NCBI GenBank assembly: GCA_030431985.1
Contig: JAUIIB010000009.1
Location: forward strand, 1-64,000
DNA from: Gammaproteobacteria bacterium
Lineage (GTDB): Bacteria > Pseudomonadota > Gammaproteobacteria > Burkholderiales > Nitrosomonadaceae
Length of the DNA stretch: 64,000 nt
Direction: 5' to 3'
Shown in pieces: positions 1-9,060 of the stretch. Below the pieces are notes generated by a model. That model made no database searches and was not told the origin of the DNA. It saw only the letters and a list, made by a program, of their open reading frames with translations. How positions within the stretch are numbered: position 1 is the stretch's first letter; the number at the start of each line of letters is the position of its first letter. The position numbers were made by a program, and so were the translations under genes.

Positions 1-124
1 CACTAAAATGGACTATGCCAATCCATAACTGGAAACAGGCGCTGAATAGATTTACAATCGAATTCGAAGACCGTTTGAAGGACTACACTTAACTCAGACA
101 GTTACACAGAAAACTTTACACTCT
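1..124 (+). mobile_element. Right end of an IS256-family insertion sequence (left part outside window)
   Basis: The first 92 bases encode the end of an IS256-type transposase. They are followed by TTACACAGAAAACTTTACAC (102-121), which resembles the terminal inverted repeat of IS256-group elements. The element therefore probably ends near 124, in front of the intergenic DNA before the chemoreceptor gene. The left end, the other inverted repeat and any target duplication lie outside the window, so completeness cannot be judged. Confidence 0.7.
3..92 (+). CDS. IS256-family transposase, C-terminal fragment (cut by window edge)
   Basis: Reading from base 3 gives 29 residues ending at TAA 90-92. 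The residues WTMPIHNWKQALNRF followed by a stretch like FEDRL match the characteristic C-terminus of IS256 (Mutator-like, DDE) transposases, which catalyse cut-and-paste or copy-out transposition of their own element. The catalytic DDE residues lie upstream, outside the window. Only the tail is visible, so activity cannot be assessed. Confidence rests on the tail motif together with the inverted-repeat-like sequence right after it. Confidence 0.7.
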   Translation, partial: LKWTMPIHNWKQALNRFTIEFEDRLKDYT

Positions 125-284
125 CCAAAAACCATTAACTCATCATTGAATTGTAACTACAACGACTACTTTTGATTTTTCCTAAGTTATTGCCATGCCC
201 ACTGTCATGAAACTCAAGCGTTTGTTTTCATTGACAAAGGACATGGCACTTAACAAGTAGACAATACTACTTAAGAAAATTAAG

Positions 285-3035
285 CTAAAACTCTGTCCAT
301 TGATCGTCCTCCGTACCTGTTTTGGCCGGCGTTGATACCTTTTGCTGCCGCATCGTATCCTTTCTTTTGCCGGGAGCCGATATTCGCTCAACGTTGGTGG
401 CACGATTTGGACCACGTCGTTCCACACGTTCAGATATCACTTCTGCATCCTCTGCAGCTTGATCCAACCTAAACGTTGCAACTGCACGCATTAAACTTTC
501 AGCCTGTTCCCGCATCGACTCGGACGCAGCTGCAGCCTCTTCGACTAGAGCAGAATTCTGCTGCGTCACTTCGTCCATTTGTGTCACTGCCTCATTTACC
601 TGCTCAATACCTGTCCTTTGTTCACTTGATGCGGACGCAATCTCAGCCATAATATCGGTAACACGTTTCACCGACTGGACAATTTCATCCATGGTTTTAC
701 CGGCCTGATCAACCAGTTCGGTTCCGTCTCTAACTTTATCGACTGAATCACCTATGAGTTCCTTAATCTCTTTGGCAGCAGCCGCTGATCGCTGCGCCAG
801 AGTACGCACCTCTGTCGCTACCACAGCAAAGCCACGCCCCTGCTCACCAGCGCGAGCAGCTTCTACTGCAGCGTTGAGCGCTAATATATTGGTTTGGAAA
901 GCAATACCATCGATAACACTTATAATGTCAACGATTTTATTTGAACTCTCATTAATCGATGACATCATTGTGACAACCTGCCCCACTACGTCACCACCTC
1001 TTACTGCAATATCACTGGCACTACCAGCAAGCTGATTGGCCTGCATCGCATTATCGGCATTCTGCTTAACAGTAGAAGTCAATTCCTCCATACTGGATGC
1101 AGTTTCTTCCAATGAAGATGCCTGTTCTTCTGTACGCTGCGACAAATCATTATTCCCGGCTGCAATTTGTTGTGCCGCAGTATTTATCGACTCGGTACCG
1201 GAGCGAATATCACCTACAATTTTGATCAGATTTTCAACTGTAGCATTGGAATTGTCTTTCATCTGTCCAAAAAGACCGTTGTACTCACCCGAAACTTTTT
1301 GTGTCAAATCGCCATCTGCTAAAGCACCCAGAACACTGCCAACCTCTTTAAGGCTTCTCACGCAATTTTCCAATAAATCATTGACACTGGAGCACAGCGT
1401 GGCAATAGAACCTGATTTTCCTTCCATGGGAATACGATGGGTCAGATCACCATCCTTGGCAACGGAGACAACCTCAAGGGTTTGTTCCACTGCTTTGTCG
1501 AGCATCAGTTGCGCCTGTACCTGTTTAGTAACTTCTGAAGCGTGCTTGACAACTTTATAAGCTTTTCCGTTGGGATCGAGTATAGGGAAGTAACTGGCCA
1601 GCAACCATACTTCCTGGCCGTTTGAACTAATTCGCTTAAACTGTCCTGATGCAAATTCTCCTTTATTCAGTTTTTCCCAAAATGCCTTATATTCAGGACT
1701 CTTACGTTCGTCTGGATCAACAAACATACTATGATGCTTACCCTTAATCTCATGCAATGAATAACCCATTGTACTTAGAAAGTTATCATTGGCTGTAATA
1801 ATGGTGCCGTCCAGATTGAACTGAATGACCGCCTGCACCATATCTACGGCTTTAAGCTGCCCCTCTGTATCAAGGTTATGAAATTTCAACTCGGTAATGT
1901 CTGTACCGTATAATACAACTTTATAAGCCTTACCATTGGCATCAAAAATCGGGTTATAGTTACTCTGCACCCATACCTCGTCACCGCTTTTAGTAATGCG
2001 CTTAAACTGACCAACAAAAAATTCTCCGCGGCTTAATTTATCCCAAAACTGCTGATTCTCGGGTTCCTGGCGCTTGGAAGCCTCAACAAACATATCGTGA
2101 TGTTTGCCTTTAATTTCTTCCAGTGAATAACCTGTCAACTTCAGGAAATTTTCATTTGCCCATGTAATCGTACCGTCCAGCTTGAACTTGGCCATAGCAC
2201 GTGCCTTACTGACAGAAGCATCTTCAGCCTGATAATCAGCCACATCCTTCTCATGCTCAACCAGTTTCTCAGTCATTTTCTTCAGCGCATAAAGCATACG
2301 TCCCGCTTCATTCTTAGAAGTAATTTCAATTTTGGTATTCAGATTTCCTTGTGCGATCGAATTAGCAACAGTGACTGCTTTATTCATTGAGCCCACTATA
2401 TTACGCACCAAAAAATACCCGGCAACTGTGGCCAGAATAATACCCAGTACAATGGCCGTTATTGTAGTCATCGCATTAGTCTGGAAACTTTCCTGGGACG
2501 CTATAAACTCCGTTTCGGCAATTTTTGACTGTAAGCTGATGAGGTCAAACAAGGTTGTATGCATAGCTGCGAATTTAACTCTGGCATCACTCGCTGCATT
2601 GTGTTTTGCCGCTATAAAATCACCGTTAGAGGCAAAAGCCATTGTTCGATCACGTGAATCCCTATAAGCCTGTGATTGCTGGGCAAAAGTATCGGCCAGT
2701 AATTTTTCCTCAGCTGTTTTCGTTGTCTGCATGTACACTGACCAACTTGCATCTGCTTCACGATCCAATGCAGCGGTTTCAACTGTACGTTCTTTGGCAA
2801 CCCCGACATCTTCATAATTTGCAGCGACAACAGCATTAGTTCGGGTACGCTGGAACCTGTCCAAAACTACGGAAAGATCACCTAATGGTTTAGTCCGGTC
2901 CTCAAAAACTGATTTAAAATTATGATTCGAATGATCAAAACTGTATAAACCCCATCCCCCTACACCGACAATTAGCAATGTCAGGAAACTCAGTATCAAT
3001 ACGATCTGCAGCTTAAACGACATATTTTTATACAT
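285..3035 (-). CDS. Methyl-accepting chemotaxis protein with two PAS domains and a C-terminal pentapeptide tether
   Basis: A 916-residue chemoreceptor that would signal to the CheA/CheW array at the inner membrane. Transmembrane helix 1 is at about residues 10-32, a periplasmic four-helix-type segment at 35-185, and helix 2 at about 187-210, followed by HAMP. Two tandem PAS domains (about 280-395 and 400-515) share KHHxMFV motifs and look like an internal duplication. They suggest cytoplasmic redox or ligand sensing. A second HAMP-like stretch leads into the MCP signalling hairpin, with the highly conserved tip motif [20 protein letters not shown]. The C-terminus is DQWTEF, resembling the pentapeptide (NWETF type) that tethers CheR and CheB. 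No che kinase operon is adjacent; cheY and cheZ lie 47 kb away. The ligand cannot be told from sequence. Confidence 0.95.
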   Translation of the reverse strand: MYKNMSFKLQIVLILSFLTLLIVGVGGWGLYSFDHSNHNFKSVFEDRTKPLGDLSVVLDRFQRTRTNAVVAANYEDVGVAKERTVETAALDREADASWSVYMQTTKTAEEKLLADTFAQQSQAYRDSRDRTMAFASNGDFIAAKHNAASDARVKFAAMHTTLFDLISLQSKIAETEFIASQESFQTNAMTTITAIVLGIILATVAGYFLVRNIVGSMNKAVTVANSIAQGNLNTKIEITSKNEAGRMLYALKKMTEKLVEHEKDVADYQAEDASVSKARAMAKFKLDGTITWANENFLKLTGYSLEEIKGKHHDMFVEASKRQEPENQQFWDKLSRGEFFVGQFKRITKSGDEVWVQSNYNPIFDANGKAYKVVLYGTDITELKFHNLDTEGQLKAVDMVQAVIQFNLDGTIITANDNFLSTMGYSLHEIKGKHHSMFVDPDERKSPEYKAFWEKLNKGEFASGQFKRISSNGQEVWLLASYFPILDPNGKAYKVVKHASEVTKQVQAQLMLDKAVEQTLEVVSVAKDGDLTHRIPMEGKSGSIATLCSSVNDLLENCVRSLKEVGSVLGALADGDLTQKVSGEYNGLFGQMKDNSNATVENLIKIVGDIRSGTESINTAAQQIAAGNNDLSQRTEEQASSLEETASSMEELTSTVKQNADNAMQANQLAGSASDIAVRGGDVVGQVVTMMSSINESSNKIVDIISVIDGIAFQTNILALNAAVEAARAGEQGRGFAVVATEVRTLAQRSAAAAKEIKELIGDSVDKVRDGTELVDQAGKTMDEIVQSVKRVTDIMAEIASASSEQRTGIEQVNEAVTQMDEVTQQNSALVEEAAAASESMREQAESLMRAVATFRLDQAAEDAEVISERVERRGPNRATNVERISAPGKRKDTMRQQKVSTPAKTGTEDDQWTEF

Positions 3036-3637
3036 TACCTACATTCCTCCACCAGATTATTAATCATTTCATTCGAATCAATTACGTTTGTTCTGGGATT
3101 GCCATTAGTACTTTAAGTTAAGTTGTGCCGTCGTATGTCTACACCACTTAACGCCATATTAAGATTTGTCCCAATTGAAGCGTTATCCACATCACTTCTG
3201 TCATATCGCCAAAACTTAATTGATCGTAGCCTATGCGAATATCCAGACTTAATTCCTTATGGCATAACATACTAACAACTCTGTTCGAGCTTTATTCCAT
3301 AGAAAAAAGGTCGATTTCAGGGGTTAATCAGTTTAGACACCATCCCACCCCTTTCGCGCGAAAATCACTACACCGGTTTTATCTCCATTTCAAATAATGT
3401 TGAATTATTTATATTATTTAGAGCGCTTGCGCTTCTGTCGGATTCTTTTACAAACACCTTGTTATACGGGCACATAAAAACACAACAAGATGATAACCAA
3501 TTGATTAATATCAATATATTAGTTTGGGTATTATTCTTGCTTTAGAAGTAAATGAAGTGGGTTACCAGCGATCACCACTTCGAGAAACTTGAAATAGATA
3601 GCTGAAATAATTAGAAAACTCATTAAAGGGGTAAAAG
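3036..3637. other. 602-base gene-free region between divergent genes
   Basis: This stretch separates the leftward chemoreceptor gene from the rightward exported peptide gene. It must hold both promoters. The only strong signal I see is the FNR-type box at 3501-3514. A short palindrome AGCGCTTGCGCT lies near 3422. I found no tRNA, no ORF with a good ribosome binding site and no clear sigma-28 promoter for the chemoreceptor. Confidence 0.5.
3501..3514 (+). promoter_or_regulatory. Perfect FNR/ANR-type binding box upstream of the peptide-exosortase pair
   Basis: TTGATTAATATCAA matches the FNR consensus TTGAT-N4-ATCAA in all ten defined positions. Its centre is 130 bases upstream of the ATG at 3638. 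A possible -10 (TATTAT, 3529-3534) lies 3' of it, but the spacing is shorter than a classical class II FNR promoter, so the mode of action is unclear. The related regulators ANR, DNR and NnrR use similar sites. The inference is oxygen- or nitric-oxide-responsive control of the genes at 3638-6198. Confidence 0.5.
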
Positions 3638-3862
3638 ATGAACATCAGTAAAATATTAATTTTCAGTCTGACGCTACTCACATCAGGAAGCGTAATGGCC
3701 GGTGACGCATTAGGTTTGCCATTGGGGGCTGCGCTAGGAGGCGCATTGGGAGCTGCACTGGGAACTTCTTTACCGATATCAGTTGGCAGTGTATTAGGTA
3801 TAGGTGCTGTCAGCCTGGCTGTTGGCGCTCATTTAATAAAGCGCAAGAAAAAAACCAGTTAA
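3638..3862 (+). CDS. Small exported Gly/Ala-rich peptide with sorting-signal-like tail; candidate exosortase substrate
   Basis: A 74-residue protein with a ribosome binding site (AAAGGGG) before the ATG. Residues 1-21 form a clear signal peptide ending SGSVMA. The centre is a glycine/alanine-rich repeat (LGAALGGALGAALG). The tail has LPIS, a hydrophobic helix of about 19 residues and a basic end KRKKK. Signal peptide, short motif, membrane helix and basic tail is the tripartite layout of PEP-CTERM-like substrates, although the exact PEP motif is absent. The gene sits 38 bases upstream of an exosortase gene on the same strand, so a dedicated substrate or small membrane partner is plausible. 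I do not recognise a named family. Confidence 0.7.
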   Translation: MNISKILIFSLTLLTSGSVMAGDALGLPLGAALGGALGAALGTSLPISVGSVLGIGAVSLAVGAHLIKRKKKTS

Positions 3863-3900
3863 CCTGAACTGTCCAAAACCACCGCCGGAAGCATAGCCCA

Positions 3901-6198
3901 GTGCCGTTTGAGAGCCTCCTTATCGTTGTTTTGTTTTCTCTTGGTGGAGGCTTATTTCTGCTCGAACGAATTCCTTCTTTTCAAAGACAATGGACCTCCC
4001 TTAATGGACGTTTGACAACCAATCTTGGTCTGATGCTTATCGGCGGCATCCTGGTAGGATTATTGTTTCCTACAAGCCCATACACCGCTGCAACACAATC
4101 GTCCGGATGGATACACAGTTTAGATCTGTCGACGGGTATTCAAGCTTTCCTGGTATTCTTTTTTATGGATGTGTGGCGCTACTGGGAACATCGTATTTTC
4201 CATAAAGCTTCTTTTCTGTGGCGATTTCATCTTGTTCACCATAGTGATACTGCTATAGATGTCACTACGGCAGAAAGACATCATCCTGTTGAAACATTGA
4301 TTACCACACCGTTAGTTTTGATGTTGGTGTTGGTTCTGGGTCTTCCGGCAGCAGGTATTGCCGCCTATCTTCTTGCTGCAATGATCAGCGCACTGTGGGT
4401 TCATTCCAATCTGAAATTTCCCGAAGAAATCGATTCAGTACTTAGAATCTTGATTGTCACGCCTGCCGTACATGCTATACACCATTCCAACAAACGGCAA
4501 GAAACTGACAGCAACTATGGCGCTGTTTTCACCCTGTGGGATCGATTATTCGGCACGTACACTGATCCGGTCAATACCCATATTCAACATTTCGGACTTG
4601 AATATTTCCATTATCCCGAGGATTCCACGCTAACCCGGACATTGCTACAACCAGTGCTTTATCGAACAGGTATGTCATATCCTGTGCGCAAAGTACAACC
4701 CGAAAAAACAGCATCACAAACAATCACTACCGCCATCGGAATAGAGTGGCAACAGGCCCTGCTTTACGGAAGTTTGGGAATAGCCATAACCTGCTTGGCC
4801 ATGTGGCCAACTTTTTTAAATCTGACTACAGTGTGGTCAACCTCGGAACCCTATCAATACGCCTGGCTGGTTCTGCCTTTTTTAATTTATGTATTAGGAT
4901 GGCATTATCGAAGTGAAATTTTATCAATGTCACCACGTGCTGATCTGCTCGGATTCGTAATAGTAACTATTGCCGTTGGGCTGTGGCTGGCTGCAACAAT
5001 TGTACAGATTGACCTGGTCATGTACATCGCTTTTATATTAGCGTTGCAGGGCATTTTGATATCAATGTTAGGACGGCATATTTGGTGGCGTTTTTTTCCG
5101 ATTTTCGGAATACTTTTTTTTATGATTCCTTCGGGAGATATACTACAGCTACCGCTAAAATTATTAACAGTAGAGATCATAGACTGGTTTGCCAATACTA
5201 CAAACCTTCCCCACAGCATAGATGGCTTCGTCATTTATATTGGAGCACATCGTTATGTAGTCATTGATGCATGTTCGGGTTTAACATTTGTAACACTATC
5301 CGCCTTTCTATGCTATTGCTGGGGCAGTTTATTGTACCAATCTTTTTCTAAAGTCGCCGGCTTCGCCCTATTGGGCGGCATATTGGGTATTGCTGCAAAT
5401 GCGATACGCGTCAATATGATTGTCTGGCTGGATTGGATTAATGACACCGAAATGAATCTTACAGAGCATGGTGATATACAGTTAATCGCTCTCGTTTTCC
5501 TGCTTGGAGCTTTATTTCTTGTCGTCGGCCAATTGCAGCCCGATTCAAAATCGAATCGACAACAGCTCAGTGAAAAAAAACTGATAACAGCAGCACCCTG
5601 GAAAAAATACATCCCAGTTATTACAGGTTTATTCATTGTCGCTACAGTTGGCCCGATACAGTTCTTGATGACCACATCACAACCAAAGTTATTTTTGGCA
5701 AAAAACGAACAATTACCCGGAAATTTTACTACATCCTCTGTAAACCTATCGCAGACTCGATGGGTCATTAACGAAGAAAGCAGAACAAGTTCGCTAAACC
5801 TAGCTCTCGACCAAACATTAGATGCGCTCATTGTTCAAGCTCTACCCGGAAACAAAAAATTACCGGAATCCTGGCTGATACCTAAAGAAGAAGGTGGCGA
5901 CTGGCGCAAAGCAAATATTCAGAAACAACTTGTTTGTTTCCAAGAAAAGCAGTGTATTAACTTTGTCCACACTACCTGGAATAAACATGGCAGCAATGAT
6001 GTCCGACATGTTTTTTATGTTTATCATGTTGGCGACTTTTTTACCGACTCCAAATTCCTTTACCGTATGGCGGCCGGCTGGAATCGACTCAGAGGCTTTA
6101 ACCAAAAAGCTGGATTCATTAGTTTTTTCTCCACCGAATCGAGAACCTCAAGTCAGCAGCTCGCCGATGCTTACGCACAAATAAAGACAAAAATTTGA
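3901..6198 (+). CDS. Fusion protein: fatty acid hydroxylase/sterol desaturase domain + exosortase + EpsI-like domain
   Basis: A 765-residue membrane protein with a GTG start preceded by GGAAG. Residues about 80-225 carry the histidine boxes of the fatty acid hydroxylase/sterol desaturase superfamily (EHRIFH 96-101, HLVHH 110-114, HH 127-128, HAIHH 191-195), which bind a di-iron centre. From about 285 to 545 follows an exosortase. It has the DACSGL cysteine (Cys458), the NAIR arginine (Arg503) and the TEHGD histidine (His523), the expected catalytic triad for cleaving and transferring sorting-signal proteins. The last 200 residues resemble the EpsI/DUF3485 domain often found with EpsH-type exosortases. 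Many membrane helices are visible. An exosortase with a lipid-modifying domain on the same chain is unusual. The small peptide gene upstream may encode its substrate. The function of the hydroxylase half is unknown. Confidence 0.85.
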   Translation: MPFESLLIVVLFSLGGGLFLLERIPSFQRQWTSLNGRLTTNLGLMLIGGILVGLLFPTSPYTAATQSSGWIHSLDLSTGIQAFLVFFFMDVWRYWEHRIFHKASFLWRFHLVHHSDTAIDVTTAERHHPVETLITTPLVLMLVLVLGLPAAGIAAYLLAAMISALWVHSNLKFPEEIDSVLRILIVTPAVHAIHHSNKRQETDSNYGAVFTLWDRLFGTYTDPVNTHIQHFGLEYFHYPEDSTLTRTLLQPVLYRTGMSYPVRKVQPEKTASQTITTAIGIEWQQALLYGSLGIAITCLAMWPTFLNLTTVWSTSEPYQYAWLVLPFLIYVLGWHYRSEILSMSPRADLLGFVIVTIAVGLWLAATIVQIDLVMYIAFILALQGILISMLGRHIWWRFFPIFGILFFMIPSGDILQLPLKLLTVEIIDWFANTTNLPHSIDGFVIYIGAHRYVVIDACSGLTFVTLSAFLCYCWGSLLYQSFSKVAGFALLGGILGIAANAIRVNMIVWLDWINDTEMNLTEHGDIQLIALVFLLGALFLVVGQLQPDSKSNRQQLSEKKLITAAPWKKYIPVITGLFIVATVGPIQFLMTTSQPKLFLAKNEQLPGNFTTSSVNLSQTRWVINEESRTSSLNLALDQTLDALIVQALPGNKKLPESWLIPKEEGGDWRKANIQKQLVCFQEKQCINFVHTTWNKHGSNDVRHVFYVYHVGDFFTDSKFLYRMAAGWNRLRGFNQKAGFISFFSTESRTSSQQLADAYAQIKTKI

Positions 6199-6248
6199 AT
6201 ACGAAATCGCCGATAAATAGTTAAACCCTAAATCCGTTTGCCGGTAAT

Positions 6249-6974
6249 CTACCACATTTTCCGCACACTATTTTTTTCCTTCTCAATCTCTGAGCCGGTT
6301 AATTTGTCCCAAAGTAATATACCTGCACGCTGTTCAACATACGCGGTTGTCACCCGATAATCAGCTAGGTCACCATTCATATCGGCATTTTCCATTTCAA
6401 ACGCCCACATTTTGAGCTGACCGCTTTTGACTTCCGCTAATAGACATTTAAAAAAATGGCTCGGTACGGGAATACGAATTCCATTCATATCGTTCTCACC
6501 AATCATTCTGATGGGCACAGTAAAATCAAATATAGGCCCTGTAATGACATAGGTTTCCAGCACATTATCTTGCTTGTCGAGTTTACGCACAGCGTGCTCA
6601 AGTTGACGCCACTTTTGCCGGTTAAACTGTGGTGTTTGGGGTGACATGTTGGACAACAAAAACGTTTCACTATTCTGAATAGCCACGTCGCTCATATTCT
6701 CACTGGCAACCAGATGTCCACGATCAAATCCGCTGTGCCGATAATCGCTTAAATCCGCCCGAAATCTTTTCGGCACTCGAAAGTCCGGCCTGAAATTATT
6801 TAAACGTCGCACATCCCCCATGATACTTTTATCCGGATCGACAATCTCTAACGCCCACTTCGCCTGCCTAAAGTAATAGGAATAGCCCGTCACGTAATAC
6901 CGATTCACCAGAATATGATCAGCAGCCGGACAACCATAACGTGTTTCAGGCTTAAATGAAAATATGCCCTGCAT
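6249..6974 (-). CDS. DNA/RNA non-specific endonuclease (NUC1 family)
   Basis: The DRGHLVAS motif is the signature of the beta-beta-alpha-metal nucleases of the Serratia/NUC1 family; its histidine is the general base. Further family motifs are the NMSPQ stretch with the metal-binding asparagine downstream (QFNRQKW) and the YVITGP strand. I chose the internal ATG at 6974 (241 residues) because GAGGG sits 7 bases before it. A GTG 30 bases upstream would add ten residues. No signal peptide is visible in either version, which is odd for a family that is mostly exported. The Slp-like lipoprotein gene ends just upstream on the same strand, so the two are probably co-transcribed. The role could be nutrient nucleic acid degradation or a toxin. 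Confidence 0.85.
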   Translation of the reverse strand: MQGIFSFKPETRYGCPAADHILVNRYYVTGYSYYFRQAKWALEIVDPDKSIMGDVRRLNNFRPDFRVPKRFRADLSDYRHSGFDRGHLVASENMSDVAIQNSETFLLSNMSPQTPQFNRQKWRQLEHAVRKLDKQDNVLETYVITGPIFDFTVPIRMIGENDMNGIRIPVPSHFFKCLLAEVKSGQLKMWAFEMENADMNGDLADYRVTTAYVEQRAGILLWDKLTGSEIEKEKNSVRKMW

Positions 6975-7015
6975 CGCATGTCCCTCAAACCGTCCAATCG
7001 ACACATCCCACCCAT

Positions 7016-7501
7016 CTACCAGAAAAGCTGTTTAAAATAACAGGTCGGACAATTTTGATAATAATTTCCATGGTATGCGTCCGGCCAAGCATGAATCGCA
7101 GTAGCACGAATCAGCGGTATAGCCGTATCACCATGGTTGTCCATAGACTCAGTCTTACCCTCGATAACACCTATCGCCACAATCTCTTTATTCTCATATA
7201 AAGCAGATTGATCAGAACTATCTGGATTTTTGAGTAAAAAATAGCCCTCCGCAGTCTGATCAAGCTGCGGCCGACCATAAAAGTCCAGTGGATAAAACAT
7301 AACCCGCATCAGTTCACCGTTCTTTTCTTGCTTCACATCGACGACGACACCACCCCACTTCACATATTCATTTTGGTATTTTTGCGTCTCGCTTACAGCC
7401 TGCGCATATGAGACTCGCGCCACACGCGCATCATTAAAAGCAGGCGGCAAAGCAGCACAGCCAGCAAGCAATAAATAAATAAGTGTCAAGAAACATTTCA
7501 T
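7016..7501 (-). CDS. Slp/YeaY-family outer membrane lipoprotein
   Basis: About 161 residues. The N-terminal signal MKCFLTLIYLLLAGC ends in a lipobox, so the mature protein would be lipidated on cysteine and anchored to the outer membrane. The body (YVKWGGVVVDV, FYPLDFYGRPQ, IVAIGVIEGK) matches the Slp starvation lipoprotein family of gammaproteobacteria and relatives. An ATG four codons upstream also exists; I favour the inner ATG because it starts a canonical lipoprotein signal. It is followed closely by the nuclease gene. The molecular function of the family is not established. Confidence 0.8.
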   Translation of the reverse strand: MKCFLTLIYLLLAGCAALPPAFNDARVARVSYAQAVSETQKYQNEYVKWGGVVVDVKQEKNGELMRVMFYPLDFYGRPQLDQTAEGYFLLKNPDSSDQSALYENKEIVAIGVIEGKTESMDNHGDTAIPLIRATAIHAWPDAYHGNYYQNCPTCYFKQLFW

Positions 7502-7564
7502 ATCTCGAGCCATAACAGTTAATTAATAAGAATTTATCTGCGCAATTTTGCAGCAAATTATTAA

Positions 7565-8326
7565 CTAGTTTACACGCCTTGCAACAACTTCGATTTCAGA
7601 GACAAACAAACGGGTACGATGTCCGTATATATTTTTATTGGCAAGACGCTCACTGTAATGTACCTTGACCATCGCCGCCGTACGTAGGATTTCAATGGAA
7701 TATTCATAGAGATCATGATCATCGATTACAAAATGACGGAACTTATCTCCACTATCACCGATCTGCATAGACATAAAATAACTTCTGGGTGCATTCTTGT
7801 TCTTAATCACATTAGTTATTCGTCCATATTCAACACCATAAGAAACTTCCGGCCCAAAAGCCCAGATATCACCGATTAGATGTGTCTGTTCCAATGCTGC
7901 ATTATTATCGACTAGGTAGATATCCACTAATTCGTTTAATGCAGAACACGAAAGTAGGGAGTTACTACGCGGCGTCTTATATTCAATCACAACATTATGG
8001 CCGATCAATTCTTCAAGTACTTCATAGAAATCCGCTTTATCGAAGCAAAATAAAAAGGGATTGGTTACCAGGTTCTGCGGCAGGCTACCGAAACTAATAA
8101 AAGAAGCACTCCCGTAACCCAACAGCATCTCACCTGCACGCGTCGAGTTAAAAACATTACCCTGTGTATTTTCACGTACGATACGACTCAGTTGACCCGA
8201 AGCATAGCCTCTTGTATCGATGATCAGCGACCGCGAAAGCGCCGACCCGACTAGCAGACATGTCGTCATGATTATTAAAATCGAGACGCACAATATAATA
8301 TGAATTAAACGATAGTTTTTTTTCAT
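7565..8326 (-). CDS. Hypothetical membrane-anchored exported protein
   Basis: Not recognised. From the chosen ATG (253 residues) it begins MKKNYRLIHI followed by a single hydrophobic helix (about residues 8-28), so it is probably anchored in the inner membrane with a soluble domain outside. A longer reading from 8377 exists, but the hydrophobic segment then starts late, and a TATAAT hexamer on the minus strand (8376-8381) overlaps that start, so the shorter form is preferred. Residues VSYGVEYGRITNVIKN and the C-terminal half suggest a beta-rich fold. It lies in a leftward series of exported proteins (slp, nuclease) and may share their transcript. Confidence 0.6.
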   Translation of the reverse strand: MKKNYRLIHIILCVSILIIMTTCLLVGSALSRSLIIDTRGYASGQLSRIVRENTQGNVFNSTRAGEMLLGYGSASFISFGSLPQNLVTNPFLFCFDKADFYEVLEELIGHNVVIEYKTPRSNSLLSCSALNELVDIYLVDNNAALEQTHLIGDIWAFGPEVSYGVEYGRITNVIKNKNAPRSYFMSMQIGDSGDKFRHFVIDDHDLYEYSIEILRTAAMVKVHYSERLANKNIYGHRTRLFVSEIEVVARRVN

Positions 8327-8631
8327 CCCAAGTCGCCTCAAACAGTTTACAATCATTAGCGATTCAGCAATGATCATTATAGGCTTAATCCCCAGTATTA
8401 TCAGGAGATATAATTAAAGTCAGTTGAGATTTCACTATAAACCTTTAAGATCCCTTGGCGGCAATTGAGTATTCATCCCGGATCAATTTCTTATTGCAAA
8501 AAATGAATCACTATACGAATGAAACGAAAAAACGAGGCGCGACTTCACCCCCTCATATATCTTTAGTAAATAAATCATCTGTCTCGCGCTACATAAAAGA
8601 ACAAAACAGCATGAACTGATACGGACACTAC
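8327..8631. other. 305-base gene-free region
   Basis: Lies between two leftward hypothetical genes. A minus-strand TATAAT at 8376-8381, about 50 bases upstream of the ATG at 8326, is a possible -10 element; no good -35 accompanies it. Nothing else is supported. Confidence 0.4.
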
Positions 8632-9009
8632 TTATCCATTCTCAAATTTTCCGTTATGCTGAACGCAGGTCTCTTCTATCGTCGCGGCATTCCAGTCATG
8701 TTTCTTCTTTGACCCCTGATAAAAATGTTTGTCGAAAACCAACCCGTCGGGATCTTTGTACCGTATGCAACGGCCTATCCTATCGTTATCCGGGCACCGT
8801 TCACCTGTTGTACAATGTTTAGCTATCAGCTGACGATCCAAATCGGACAAGGTACTGAGGCGGTACTCTTCACATATACTCTGTCTTTTAATACGCTCAC
8901 ACACTGCGAAATCAGCAGCTTCATTCGAACCACTATGCGCAGTACACACCACCACAAATGACAACACTACCGCAGCTATCAATGAAAAAAACATCCGTTT
9001 CATTATCAT
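8632..9009 (-). CDS. Hypothetical exported cysteine-containing protein
   Basis: A 125-residue protein not assigned to a family. It starts with a signal peptide (KRMFFSLIAAVVLSFVVVCTAHS). The mature part has six cysteines, including CERIKRQSIC and CTTGERC, which suggests disulfide bonds in the periplasm. Charged residues are frequent. No clear ribosome binding site precedes the start, and an alternative ATG two codons later is equally possible. It stands just after pgsA on the same strand, with about 50 bases between. Confidence 0.6.
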   Translation of the reverse strand: MIMKRMFFSLIAAVVLSFVVVCTAHSGSNEAADFAVCERIKRQSICEEYRLSTLSDLDRQLIAKHCTTGERCPDNDRIGRCIRYKDPDGLVFDKHFYQGSKKKHDWNAATIEETCVQHNGKFENG

Positions 9010-9060
9010 TTATTTAGAATTTCAATATCGAATATTAATTAAAGAAAATCGGACATACCG

